Source: Psychromonas sp030397575 (GTDB lineage: Bacteria > Pseudomonadota > Gammaproteobacteria > Enterobacterales > Psychromonadaceae). From it: a stretch of 64,000 nucleotides of DNA. The stretch lies in assembly GCF_046250175.1 (NCBI RefSeq), contig NZ_CP176468.1, one strand, 5' to 3'. Both the position numbers and the translations under genes were made by a program. The stretch's first letter is position 1, and each line of letters begins with the position of its first letter. The notes beneath the pieces were generated by a model that worked only from the letters and a program-made list of their open reading frames with translations, had not been told where the DNA came from and did not search any database. Shown piece after piece: positions 9,049 to 17,503 of the stretch.

Positions 9049-9474
9049 ATGAGTAATGAAAATTTAGCCCTTAAAGAAGCAGGTTTAAAAGTAACATCAC
9101 CACGTTTAAAGATTTTAAGCTTATTACAATTGCCAGAAAATCAACATTTAAGCGCAGAAGATCTGTATAAAAAATTACTAGATCAAGGTGATGAAGTAGG
9201 TGTAGCAACAGTATACCGTGTATTAAACCAATTTGATGATGCGGGCATTGTTACTCGTCACCATTTTGAAGGCGGAAAATCTGTTTTTGAGCTAACCCAT
9301 AAAGAGCACCATGACCATCTTGTGTGTCTTAAGTGTGGTGAAGTAATCGAATTTAATGATCCAATCATTGAAGAGCGTCAAATGCTAATTGCTGAAAAAT
9401 ATGGTATAAAATTAACTAACCACAGTTTATACCTTTACGGTGAACCAGTTGATGATGAGTGTAAACATAAGTAG
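9049..9474 (+). CDS. fur: Ferric uptake regulator Fur
   Basis: Iron-responsive dimeric repressor. The 141-residue protein has an N-terminal winged helix (LKVTSPRLKILSLLQ, then VATVYRVLNQFDDAGIVTRH) and the C-terminal metal-binding dimerisation domain with EHHDHLVCLKCGEVIEF, where the CXXC pair binds structural zinc. A third Cys lies in the last residues (DDECKHK); the His-rich tail of E. coli Fur (148 aa) is shorter here. It follows fldA by 28 bases with AGGA six bases before ATG. The uof leader peptide gene of enterics is absent because the gap is too short. Confidence 0.97.
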   Translation: MSNENLALKEAGLKVTSPRLKILSLLQLPENQHLSAEDLYKKLLDQGDEVGVATVYRVLNQFDDAGIVTRHHFEGGKSVFELTHKEHHDHLVCLKCGEVIEFNDPIIEERQMLIAEKYGIKLTNHSLYLYGEPVDDECKHK

Positions 9475-9503
9475 TTTTGCACTGTACGCCTAACGCTTGA
9501 TAG

Positions 9504-9531
9504 AAAGCCTGTTTTATAACAGGCTTTTTTA
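9504..9531 (+). terminator. Intrinsic terminator of ybfE-fldA-fur
   Basis: AAGCCTGTT pairs with AACAGGCTT around a TTAT loop and is followed by further T, 30 bases after the fur stop. Confidence 0.9.
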
Positions 9532-9562
9532 TATCCTAAATTTATTAGGTAGGTAAAGCCCC

Positions 9563-10606
9563 TTAAGGTACTAACCCAACTTCCTTATAATAACGCAATG
9601 CACCAGGGTGTAATGGCGCAGTCAAGTACTGTGAAACCATTTCCTGCTTAGTTAAGCCTTTAAAGGAAGGATGCAATTGAATAAATTCTTGGTGATGCTC
9701 AAAAACAGCTTTAACCATTTCATAAGCGATATGGTCAGGTAAACTAGCAGTAGTCACAATTGTTGCCCCTACACCAAAGGTTTCTGTCTTATCTGGGCTA
9801 CCACGATACATACCAGCAGCTATATTGGCACTTTCATAATAACGATGCGTATCAATCAGCGTTGATATTTTTTCACCGGTAATATTCACTAACTGCGTTT
9901 TACACGCACTAGTCGCCTCTTTAATAGAGCTATTTGGATGGCCTACCACATATACAATAGCGTCGATTTTTTGATCACAAAGCGCCTGAGCTTGCTCACT
10001 AGGGGTTAATGAAGTTAATGCTTCAAAGTCTGATGCTTGCCAATGGTAAAGGTCTAATAACATTTCCATTGTTGCGCGCTGCCCTGAGTTAGCGGCACCA
10101 ATATTAACCCGCTTACCTTTAAGATCTTCAAAGCGTTGAATATTTGCATCTTCTCGAGCTAAAACGGTAAAAGGTTCTGAATGCACGGAGAAAAGAGAAC
10201 GTAGATCACTGAACTTGCCTTCTTTCTTAAATAAAGAACTACCGTTATAAACATGAAATTGCCAATCGGACTGTACAACCACCACATCTATTTGCTTTTG
10301 CTTTAATGCTTCTAAGTTATAAATAGACCCCGGTGTGCTTTTAATATCACAATGGATATTATCGAGACCTCTTACTTGGTTTAGTAAAAAGCAGATTGCA
10401 CCACCCGTTGGGTAATACACTCCACTAATGCCACCAGTGCCTATTGAAACATATTTATCTTGAGCCACTGCACTGGAAGATGACACACAAAGCATGATCC
10501 CCACAATAAAGAAATTAATTGGAAAAGCGAGCGCTTTCAAAAAGCGATTGCTGTTCACCAAATTACTAGAGAAAATTCCCTTTTGCTTAGCAGTTATATT
10601 GTTCAT
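9563..10606 (-). CDS. TAXI-family TRAP transporter solute-binding protein (orphan)
   Basis: A 347-residue periplasmic binding protein of the TAXI type. A hydrophobic stretch around residues 28-48 ending SSAVAQ looks like a signal peptide, preceded by an unusually long polar N-region. The mature part opens with YVSIGTGGISGVYYPTGGAICFLLN, typical of TAXI receptors, which bind dicarboxylates or amino acids for TRAP permeases. No DctQ/DctM-type membrane subunit is present in this window, so the partner permease must be elsewhere. Its ATG overlaps the argA stop in ATGA, indicating translational coupling; the link between arginine synthesis and this receptor is unexplained. Confidence 0.88.
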   Translation of the reverse strand: MNNITAKQKGIFSSNLVNSNRFLKALAFPINFFIVGIMLCVSSSSAVAQDKYVSIGTGGISGVYYPTGGAICFLLNQVRGLDNIHCDIKSTPGSIYNLEALKQKQIDVVVVQSDWQFHVYNGSSLFKKEGKFSDLRSLFSVHSEPFTVLAREDANIQRFEDLKGKRVNIGAANSGQRATMEMLLDLYHWQASDFEALTSLTPSEQAQALCDQKIDAIVYVVGHPNSSIKEATSACKTQLVNITGEKISTLIDTHRYYESANIAAGMYRGSPDKTETFGVGATIVTTASLPDHIAYEMVKAVFEHHQEFIQLHPSFKGLTKQEMVSQYLTAPLHPGALRYYKEVGLVP

Positions 10607-11937
10607 ATTATTTTTTTGACTAGTACCTTAGAATTACGTTTTAAGTTATACATCTCTTTTTTTGCATTCGGTAAGTGTTCTATTTCTGCGAAGACAAAAC
10701 CACGCTCTCTAAACCAATGAATGCTTTGTGTGGTTAATACAAAAATAGACTCTAACCCTAACTGTCGAGCTTTACGTTCAACATGAGCCACTAGATTATC
10801 CGCACGTGCAGCTCTTCGGTATTTAGGGTGACTCACTAAACAGGCTAATTCGCCAGTTTTATCATCGGCAAACGGATACAAGGCAGCGCAGCCGATTACC
10901 ATCCCATCTCGTTCAACGATAAAGAAAGATTCAATCTCATTTTCTAATAGCTCACGAGAACGTTTAACCAATATGCCTTGCTTTTCAAGTGGTTCAATTA
11001 ATTGCAATAAACCACCAATATCATCAATGGTAGCTGGGCGGATTTGCTCATAACTCTCTTTAACTATTTGAGAGCCTGTTCCATCACGGGTAAAGAGCTC
11101 TTTTAATAAAGCGCCATCTTGATGGTAACTAATTAAATGACAACGAGTAACGTCTGCTTGGCAAGCAGCAACGGCAGCGCGTAAAAATCGTAACGTGCCC
11201 GATGCCTGCCCTGACAATTGTTCGTTTTTGTCAATATGCTCTTGCGCTTGTTCTGGTAATAGCTCGGAAATCACATTGCCTTGTTCATCTAACACACCTT
11301 GGTTAGAGCAGAAACCGATAAGTTTGTCAGCTTTTAAAGCAATCGCCACCTGCGTCGCAACTTCTTCTGCTAACAAATTAAAGACTTCACCAGTAACCGA
11401 GTAACCAATAGGAGAAATAATCGGAATAGCACCAGAAGAAAGCTGAGTACGTAATCCCTCAACATCGATACGTCTGACCTTTCCAGCATGACATAAATCT
11501 ATACCGTCTTTCACACCAATCGGTTGTGCCGTCACCACATTACTGATTACTGTACGAATAGCAGCACCTTGCATAGGAGAATTCACCAATCCCATTGACA
11601 AACCGGCTTGCAACTCTATCTGTACCCGCCCTATTGCTTGCTTAATTAACGCTAAACTTCGGTCGTCAGTGATCCGCACGTCTTGATAGAATTCACTACT
11701 ATGACCATTCATCTCTAACTGTTTCTGAATTTGCGGGCGAACACCATGCACTAATACCAGCTTAACGCCTAAGCTATTAAGAAGTGCTATATCATTGATA
11801 ATATATTGGAAATTATCTGTTTCTAAGGCTTCACCACCGATCATTAATACAAAGGTTTTATGGCGATGCGCATTAATATATGGCGCTGAATTACGAAACC
11901 AATTAATCAGTTGTGTTGAATTTGTTACTGCTTCCAT
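10603..11937 (-). CDS. argA: N-acetylglutamate synthase (amino-acid N-acetyltransferase)
   Basis: First step of arginine synthesis: acetyl-CoA plus glutamate to N-acetylglutamate. The 444 residues comprise an N-terminal amino-acid-kinase-like domain (VLMIGGEALE near residue 30, KLVLVHGVRPQI near 58) that usually binds feedback arginine, and a C-terminal GNAT domain from about 295 (IRPATIDDIGGLLQLIEPL, then YRRAARADNLVAHVE as the acetyl-CoA loop). Length equals E. coli ArgA (443). It is upstream in a two-gene transcript with the TAXI binding protein. The region ahead of it holds a palindromic element rather than a clear ArgR box. Confidence 0.95.
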   Translation of the reverse strand: MEAVTNSTQLINWFRNSAPYINAHRHKTFVLMIGGEALETDNFQYIINDIALLNSLGVKLVLVHGVRPQIQKQLEMNGHSSEFYQDVRITDDRSLALIKQAIGRVQIELQAGLSMGLVNSPMQGAAIRTVISNVVTAQPIGVKDGIDLCHAGKVRRIDVEGLRTQLSSGAIPIISPIGYSVTGEVFNLLAEEVATQVAIALKADKLIGFCSNQGVLDEQGNVISELLPEQAQEHIDKNEQLSGQASGTLRFLRAAVAACQADVTRCHLISYHQDGALLKELFTRDGTGSQIVKESYEQIRPATIDDIGGLLQLIEPLEKQGILVKRSRELLENEIESFFIVERDGMVIGCAALYPFADDKTGELACLVSHPKYRRAARADNLVAHVERKARQLGLESIFVLTTQSIHWFRERGFVFAEIEHLPNAKKEMYNLKRNSKVLVKKII

Positions 11938-12228
11938 TTCCCTACCTATTGATCACAACAATTGATAATACATACTAGATGATAGAGTTTATCAATTTGA
12001 AGTTTATGTTTGCAAAACAATTGTTTAAAGAATGTTAAATAAACGAGAAAATATCAATACCAATTATATTAAGTAAGTGATCTAAATTTTGCGCAGGAAA
12101 AATGACTGAGTTCAAGGCGTAATTTAAGTTAAATAGTTATTCTATTTACGAAAATTACAACGAATAAATAAGTTATTTTAACAACTAAAATAGATCAGTT
12201 AATTAGTCTAATTGGTATAACCTTTGCT
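11938..12228. other. Intergenic region between the TRIC-like gene and argA
   Basis: No coding region. The first 120 bases upstream of argA should hold its promoter; the rest is occupied by the palindromic element at 12057-12218. Confidence 0.6.
12057..12218. repeat. MITE-like palindromic element (ATACCAATTA ends)
   Basis: A 162 bp non-coding element. The left end ATACCAATTA...GTGATCTA is matched on the opposite strand at the right end by ATACCAATTA...CTGATCTA; most of the first 30 bases agree. It encodes no protein. The ends recur in degraded form at 4056, 12912 and 21043, so it behaves as a dispersed repeat. A target duplication is not obvious. Confidence 0.75.
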
Positions 12229-12897
12229 TTATGCCTCTCTATCATTGCTAAAAACAGGTAACGATAAATGATAATAAATAGCACACAACCTTAAAGATAA
12301 TGTACCTAGCATTGCAATGGCCATCGAGAAAATAGGCCCAAGCTCAATATAATCACATAGCACATACAAAGCAGCCCCTAGAATGGATGCAGTTGCATAG
12401 ATCTCTTTCTGTAATACAAAAGGAATTTGTCCGCTTAAAATATCCCGAATCATGCCGCCCACCACACCAGTGATACAGCCCATGACAATAGCAACTGGCC
12501 CACTGAACCCTAACATCAATGCTTTTTGTGCCCCCACAATGGTAAAAATAGCTAAACCAAAAGCATCAAAAATCGGTAGTAAATACGCAGGAAAACGGTG
12601 AATGCGATGTAACCATAACACACTCAACAATGCGGTTAAGATAATCACATAGATATAAGTATTATCAACAATCCAAAACACAGGCGTGGCCCCCATCATC
12701 ATATCGCGTAACGTTCCACCACCAATACCTGTCACACCAGCGAGTACAATAATACCAAAAGGATCCATTCTTAGTCTGGTTGCCACTAATACACCAGAAA
12801 TAGCACAGGTTATCACCCCGATTAAATCTGAAATATAAATGAAATTTTCTAGCATATGATTGTTAATTCCTAGGTCAATGATTAAATTTTTACGCAT
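12229..12897 (-). CDS. TRIC-like cation channel family protein (UPF0126, YadS/YicG type)
   Basis: An inner-membrane protein with about seven hydrophobic segments. Two repeated halves are visible, each with a glycine-rich GGxxRD motif (GIGGGTLRDMMMG and GVVGGMIRDILSG), the hallmark of the UPF0126/TRIC family of trimeric ion channels. The longest frame gives 222 residues, but family members normally begin just before the first membrane helix, so the in-frame ATG at 12855 (MLENFIYISDLIG) is the likelier start; AGGA lies about 12 bases before it. The transported ion is unknown. Confidence 0.82.
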   Translation of the reverse strand: MRKNLIIDLGINNHMLENFIYISDLIGVITCAISGVLVATRLRMDPFGIIVLAGVTGIGGGTLRDMMMGATPVFWIVDNTYIYVIILTALLSVLWLHRIHRFPAYLLPIFDAFGLAIFTIVGAQKALMLGFSGPVAIVMGCITGVVGGMIRDILSGQIPFVLQKEIYATASILGAALYVLCDYIELGPIFSMAIAMLGTLSLRLCAIYYHLSLPVFSNDREA

Positions 12898-12911
12898 GTT
12901 ATAACAAATAT

Positions 12912-12945
12912 AATATCAATCACACTAAATAACTTGTCGTGATTA
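12912..12945 (+). repeat. Solo end of the ATACCAATTA-type element (degenerate)
   Basis: ATATCAATCACACTAAATAA followed by CTTGTCGTG resembles the left end of the element at 12057 but no matching right end is evident. Possibly a decayed copy. Confidence 0.35.
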
Positions 12946-13136
12946 TATTAAATATAAGTATGCTATTTAGTGCATGAAAATAACTTTAATAGCTGACCTA
13001 AATGATGGTATTTATCGATAAATATTTAGCTAGAATAATGACTGATTAAGAGGTTGCAATAAAACAATAAATATTAGTAAAAGCACAATAGGGAGGTTAA
13101 TCAATATAATTAAAGCAGGTAGAGTAGATAATCAAT

Positions 13137-13166
13137 GCTTACTTTACAGGGGGGAATAAAGTAAGC
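13137..13166 (-). terminator. Hairpin downstream of erpA
   Basis: GCTTACTTTA and TAAAGTAAGC form a perfect 10 bp stem around a loop containing six G (six C in the minus-strand RNA). It follows the erpA stop by about 30 bases but lacks a T-run, so it is at best a non-standard terminator or a 3'-end stabiliser. Confidence 0.45.
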
Positions 13167-13193
13167 ACCAGTCTAATAATCAGAACAATTATA

Positions 13194-13544
13194 TTAAATA
13201 GAGAATGATGAGCCACAACCACAAGTTGAAGTTGCATTTGGGTTGTTTACTAAAAAGCGAGAACCTTCTAATCCATCGATAAAATCGACAGTGCCGCCCA
13301 CTAAATATTGTAAACTCATTGGGTCAACTGATAAAGTAACGCCACAATTTTCAATTAAGGTATCATCATCATTGGTTTTTTCATCGAAGGTAAAACCATA
13401 TGAAAAGCCAGAACAACCACCACCAGTAACATAAACGCGTAACTTAAGGTCAGGATTATTCTCTTCTGCAATCAATGCTTTCACTCGATTTGCTGCACTA
13501 TCACTGAAATAAATCGGTAATGCCATTTCCACTTCACTTGTCAT
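13194..13544 (-). CDS. erpA: Iron-sulfur cluster insertion protein ErpA
   Basis: A-type Fe-S carrier that delivers clusters to apo-enzymes such as IspG/IspH. The 116-residue protein has the three conserved cysteines of the family, one in GGGCSGFSYGF near residue 44 and the CGCG pair near 108-110, followed by SSFSI. The sequence YFSDSAANRVKALI at the N-terminus matches ErpA better than IscA. It is separated from the upstream gene by about 105 bp and probably has its own promoter. No isc or suf genes are in the window. Confidence 0.94.
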   Translation of the reverse strand: MTSEVEMALPIYFSDSAANRVKALIAEENNPDLKLRVYVTGGGCSGFSYGFTFDEKTNDDDTLIENCGVTLSVDPMSLQYLVGGTVDFIDGLEGSRFLVNNPNATSTCGCGSSFSI

Positions 13545-13649
13545 GTTACTTTGTAATCCTATTAATGTGCCCAGCGCTATTATCTAATGCTTGACTAATT
13601 TGTTCAAGTATTAGCAGATTTTATCTTGATTCGATATAGACCCAATCAA

Positions 13650-14360
13650 TTATTCCGATTGAGTTGCTAGCTCTTCTAAAGTGGTTGCTCCATCTTCAAT
13701 GAAGTTTTTCCAATCATATATTTTCTCAATACGTTGTGAGTGGATCCATTTCGACCCATCAGCTTCAGCCACTATAAAAACCTGATCAATATTAGCATCT
13801 TCAGGTAGCGTAAAACTCCCTTTAAGATGTTGGAAATACTTAAATTTGAAGCTAGATTCAAAGCTACTCTTAAGCTCTTTTAAAGTCACCTTTTTATTAT
13901 CATCTGCACTTGCAAAAGTAATTTCAACATTACCCTTTAAATCATGACGACCTTTTTGCCCTTGCATTAAAACAAGCTCAAACAACCATGTCCCCTGCTC
14001 TTCGCCTGCGGTAACATCGAATGAGTAAATATTAAGCCCTGCTTTTGACAATTCAGGTGCCACCACTTGTTCATAAAAATACAATTTGTTGTTACTTGCA
14101 TCTAAGGCATTGTTAAGAGCTAAGTTGTCTTCTTCTAACACTTTATGAACTTGCTTTTCAGATTGATACTCTGCTTGGGTTAAATTAAGGCGCTCTGTTA
14201 ACTGTGTATTTTCCAATGTTAAACTTTCTACATCCAACGCTAACGATTGCACCTTATGTTGAAGAATATCTTGTTTAAATTTACCCACCATAAAGCCAAA
14301 ATAGATACAGATTAAGCTAATCACTAACCATTTTAAAAAGCTTATTTTAAATTGCTTCAT
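13650..14360 (-). CDS. Membrane-anchored coiled-coil protein, DUF6776-like
   Basis: A 236-residue protein with one N-terminal transmembrane helix (about residues 9-25), then a predicted coiled coil from about 30 to 100 rich in heptad Leu/Glu/Asn, and a C-terminal globular domain likely in the periplasm. The layout, and the segment LYFYEQVVAPE followed by a beta-rich domain, recalls proteins annotated DUF6776 in related marine bacteria; that name is from memory. Its ATG overlaps the clcA stop (ATGA), so it is translated with the chloride antiporter. Function unknown. Confidence 0.7.
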   Translation of the reverse strand: MKQFKISFLKWLVISLICIYFGFMVGKFKQDILQHKVQSLALDVESLTLENTQLTERLNLTQAEYQSEKQVHKVLEEDNLALNNALDASNNKLYFYEQVVAPELSKAGLNIYSFDVTAGEEQGTWLFELVLMQGQKGRHDLKGNVEITFASADDNKKVTLKELKSSFESSFKFKYFQHLKGSFTLPEDANIDQVFIVAEADGSKWIHSQRIEKIYDWKNFIEDGATTLEELATQSE

Positions 14361-15832
14361 GACTTTTCTTCTTGCTTATCATGTTTAGTATATTTACCAG
14401 AGATACGATCCATCGCTTTATCAGTGGTTTCTTGACGTTTAGCACGCATAGCTAGTTTAAGAGTTCTTTCTAATAATTGTGTATAGATAGGACGTCCACC
14501 TAACGTCTGAGCAACCATAGTCGCGCCCAAACACGTCACAATCAATGGCAGAATCATTTCATAGTTACTAGTCATCTCAATCACCAATAAAATACCAGTG
14601 ATCGGTGCTCGTACAGTGGCCGCAAATAACCCGCCCATACCCGCAATCGCAAAAGCACCTGGTTCAGTAATTAAGTCAGGAAATAAAGCTTGGGCTATAA
14701 CCCCAAATAACATGCCAAATAATGTACCCAGTGCGAGAGTCGGAGCAAATACACCACCAGGTGCCCCCGAGCCAAAACTAATTAATGTGGTAAAAGTACG
14801 TACTAAGAATAATAGTAACAACCCTCCCGCTAAGAAGTGTCCACCTTCCACATGAGGAATTAACTCAATACCACTAAAAGCGACATCTGGTGCAACAATC
14901 GATAATGCGCCAAAGATAGCGCCAAGAAATGCACCTATACCAACAAAATACCAGCGACGACCTTTATGAATAGAGAGATAAATATCCTGTGTTGCTAGAA
15001 TCATCTTATTAAAATAGATACCAATCACACCAAAGCAGAAACCCAAAATAAGGTAAAAGCCAAGCGTATGTAAATCAGGGTGAGAATATTGAGTCACAGT
15101 AACAACGGCGTCTTGGTCTGTGAATAGGCGCATCACTATGGTCGCCATTACTGCACTTAAAAATACACTTTTTGTAGAGGTTAAACTGTAATTAAACTGC
15201 GAACGCATCTCTTCAATAACAAACATAATGCCAGCAAGTGGTGCATTAAATGCAGCCGCTAAACCACCTGCCGCACCGGCAGCAAGAAGCGCTTGAGCAT
15301 CTACTTTATTCACTTTAAAAATATCCGAAATCATGCGACCGACATTAGCGCCAAGCTGTACCGATGGGCCCTCACGTCCTAATGCCATGCCACTACCTAA
15401 CGCCAGTAAACCGCCCATAAATTTAACTGGGATAACGCGTTTCCAACGTACTGGACGCATTCCTTCCATCGCGCCTTCAATTTCAGGAATACCACTGCCA
15501 CCTGCTTCAGGAGCAAAACGGTGAGTAATATAAAAAGCCGTAGCAGCCATTAAGGAAGAGATAGGAATAGCAATTATCCATAGTGGAATATCGCCTTCAC
15601 CATAACGGTGAATAAAATCTAAGCGCATTTCAGACACTAAAATAATACCATGGTCGAATAAAGCAGAGACACTACCAGCAAGCAACCCGATAAAAACAGA
15701 TAACCAAATTAATAACGCACTACTTTTACGGGTAAAAAAACGCTCAATGAAATTTTTGATTCCATTAATAAACACTAAGGGCACTGCTATTTTCATAATT
15801 GCGATACAACCTAAAGCAAAAAAGAGGTACAA
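14357..15832 (-). CDS. clcA: H+/Cl- exchange transporter ClcA
   Basis: An inner-membrane CLC antiporter exchanging two chloride for one proton, used in acid resistance. The 491-residue sequence carries GSGIPEIEGA near 112-121, GREGPSVQLG near 152 with the gating Glu154, the proton-pathway glutamate in FVIEEMRSQF, GAPGGVFAPTLALG, and the chloride-coordinating Tyr in GRPIYTQLL. About ten or more membrane spans are evident. The start is uncertain: the first 13 residues are hydrophobic and an internal ATG (MKIAVPLVF) is possible. The tail is short and has no CBS domain. Confidence 0.94.
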   Translation of the reverse strand: MYLFFALGCIAIMKIAVPLVFINGIKNFIERFFTRKSSALLIWLSVFIGLLAGSVSALFDHGIILVSEMRLDFIHRYGEGDIPLWIIAIPISSLMAATAFYITHRFAPEAGGSGIPEIEGAMEGMRPVRWKRVIPVKFMGGLLALGSGMALGREGPSVQLGANVGRMISDIFKVNKVDAQALLAAGAAGGLAAAFNAPLAGIMFVIEEMRSQFNYSLTSTKSVFLSAVMATIVMRLFTDQDAVVTVTQYSHPDLHTLGFYLILGFCFGVIGIYFNKMILATQDIYLSIHKGRRWYFVGIGAFLGAIFGALSIVAPDVAFSGIELIPHVEGGHFLAGGLLLLFLVRTFTTLISFGSGAPGGVFAPTLALGTLFGMLFGVIAQALFPDLITEPGAFAIAGMGGLFAATVRAPITGILLVIEMTSNYEMILPLIVTCLGATMVAQTLGGRPIYTQLLERTLKLAMRAKRQETTDKAMDRISGKYTKHDKQEEKS

Positions 15833-16006
15833 AACCAGTATTATAAAAGATTAATCATTCATAGACTTTATTTCTCATATGTTAGCAAAGATTTTACAAA
15901 GAAACCCTGTTAAAAAGCATTGATCTAACTACTTTCTCAGTTGCATCTTGTTTTTTCATGGGTATATTGCTGTTTTAGTCATTTAATAAATCATTAATGG
16001 GAAATT

Positions 16007-17284
16007 ATGAGTAAATCATCAGAGTTATTTAACCGAGCACAATCTATTATTCCTGGTGGCGTAAATTCACCGGTTCGCGCATTTAATGGCGTTGGTGGAG
16101 GCCCATTATTTATTCAAAAAGCACAAGACGCTTATATTTATGACGTCGATGATAAACAATATATTGATTATGTAGGCTCATGGGGACCAATGATTTTAGG
16201 TCACAACCACCCTGCTATTAAAAAAGCAGTCATTGATGCAGCAGAATTTGGTTTAAGTTTTGGTGCGCCTACTGAAATAGAAATCGCCATGGCAGAAAAA
16301 GTGCAGCAACTTGTACCTTCGATGCAACAAGTGCGTATGGTAAGCTCAGGCACAGAAGCAACCATGAGTGCTATTCGCCTTGCTCGTGGCTACACAAATC
16401 GAGATAAAATTCTAAAGTTTGAAGGCTGTTACCACGGTCATGCCGACTCTTTATTAGTAAAAGCTGGCTCTGGCGCCTTAACATTAGGTCAACCAAGTTC
16501 ACCAGGCATCCCTGCGGATTTTGCTAAACATACATTAACCGCTAATTTTAACGACCTTACTTCAGTCAAAGCACTGTTTGAAGAATATCCAGAGCAAATT
16601 GCTTGTATCATTGTTGAACCGGTAGCAGGCAACATGAACTGTATTCCTCCTGCTGATGGTTTCCTACAAGGATTACGTGACCTTTGTGATCAACACCAAG
16701 CATTATTGATCTTTGATGAAGTTATGACAGGTTTCCGTGTTGCATTGGGTGGCGCACAAGCTCATTACAACATCAAACCTGACCTAACGACATTAGGTAA
16801 AGTGATTGGTGGTGGTATGCCTGTGGGAGCCTTTGGTGGTCGCCAGGAAGTGATGCAATTTATCGCACCAACCGGGCCTGTTTACCAAGCAGGTACTTTA
16901 TCGGGTAACCCAATCGCAATGCACGCAGGGTTAGCCTCATTAACGGCGCTTGATTCACCAGAATACCAACAACTGGCAATCAAAACGAAACAACTAGCAG
17001 AAGGCCTTAAACAAGCAGCAAAAGAAGAAGGTGTGGCATTAAGCGTTAACTATGCAGGTGGTATGTTTGGTTTCTTCTTTACTGAAGAAGCAGAAGTTAC
17101 TAACTTCCAACAAGTTTGTGCTTGTGACGTAGAAAAGTTCAAAAAATTCTTCCACTTAATGTTAGAAGAAGGTGTTTATCTAGCGCCTTCTGCTTTTGAA
17201 GCAGGCTTCTTATCGTTAGCGCATACTGACCAAGATATTAGCAATACGATTACCGCAGCTAAAAAAGCCTTCGCACAACTGTAA
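16007..17284 (+). CDS. hemL: Glutamate-1-semialdehyde 2,1-aminomutase
   Basis: Makes 5-aminolevulinate, the first committed tetrapyrrole precursor in the C5 pathway. The 425 residues start SKSSELFNRAQSIIPGGVNSPVRAF, a classic HemL N-terminus; SSGTEATMSAIRLAR near 118, ECYHGH-like GCYHGHADSLL near 143, and the PLP lysine in TTLGKVIGGGMPVGA near 265 are present. It is monocistronic, divergent from clcA. GGGAAATT precedes the ATG. A short imperfect hairpin follows the stop near 17311-17335 without a good T-run. Confidence 0.97.
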   Translation: MSKSSELFNRAQSIIPGGVNSPVRAFNGVGGGPLFIQKAQDAYIYDVDDKQYIDYVGSWGPMILGHNHPAIKKAVIDAAEFGLSFGAPTEIEIAMAEKVQQLVPSMQQVRMVSSGTEATMSAIRLARGYTNRDKILKFEGCYHGHADSLLVKAGSGALTLGQPSSPGIPADFAKHTLTANFNDLTSVKALFEEYPEQIACIIVEPVAGNMNCIPPADGFLQGLRDLCDQHQALLIFDEVMTGFRVALGGAQAHYNIKPDLTTLGKVIGGGMPVGAFGGRQEVMQFIAPTGPVYQAGTLSGNPIAMHAGLASLTALDSPEYQQLAIKTKQLAEGLKQAAKEEGVALSVNYAGGMFGFFFTEEAEVTNFQQVCACDVEKFKKFFHLMLEEGVYLAPSAFEAGFLSLAHTDQDISNTITAAKKAFAQL

Positions 17285-17503
17285 ACTTTCAATACATATG
17301 ACAGTAGATTGGTCACCCACAGAAGTGTGGTGATTAATCTGCTTTATGCTGTTAGAAAATCGCGACTTTTTATCTTTCACGCAGTTTTTGATCAAAAAAT
17401 ACCATATTTCATACACACAAATTCATTTCTATTTCTGTCTTACAATACAACTACTGTATACTCTACCTTTAACTAGTTATTTTTAATTACAGGGTTGTAA
17501 AAT

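Larger units (their letters stand above)
12898..13193. other. Intergenic region between TRIC-like gene and erpA
   Basis: No gene. It contains a degenerate left end of the ATACCAATTA-type repeat (about 12912-12945) and, near erpA, a perfect 10 bp hairpin at 13137-13166. Confidence 0.5.

Noticed and set aside
17216..17416. 66-codon minus-strand frame at the hemL 3' end
   Set aside because: Overlaps the hemL coding end antisense, with no ribosome site or recognisable content.
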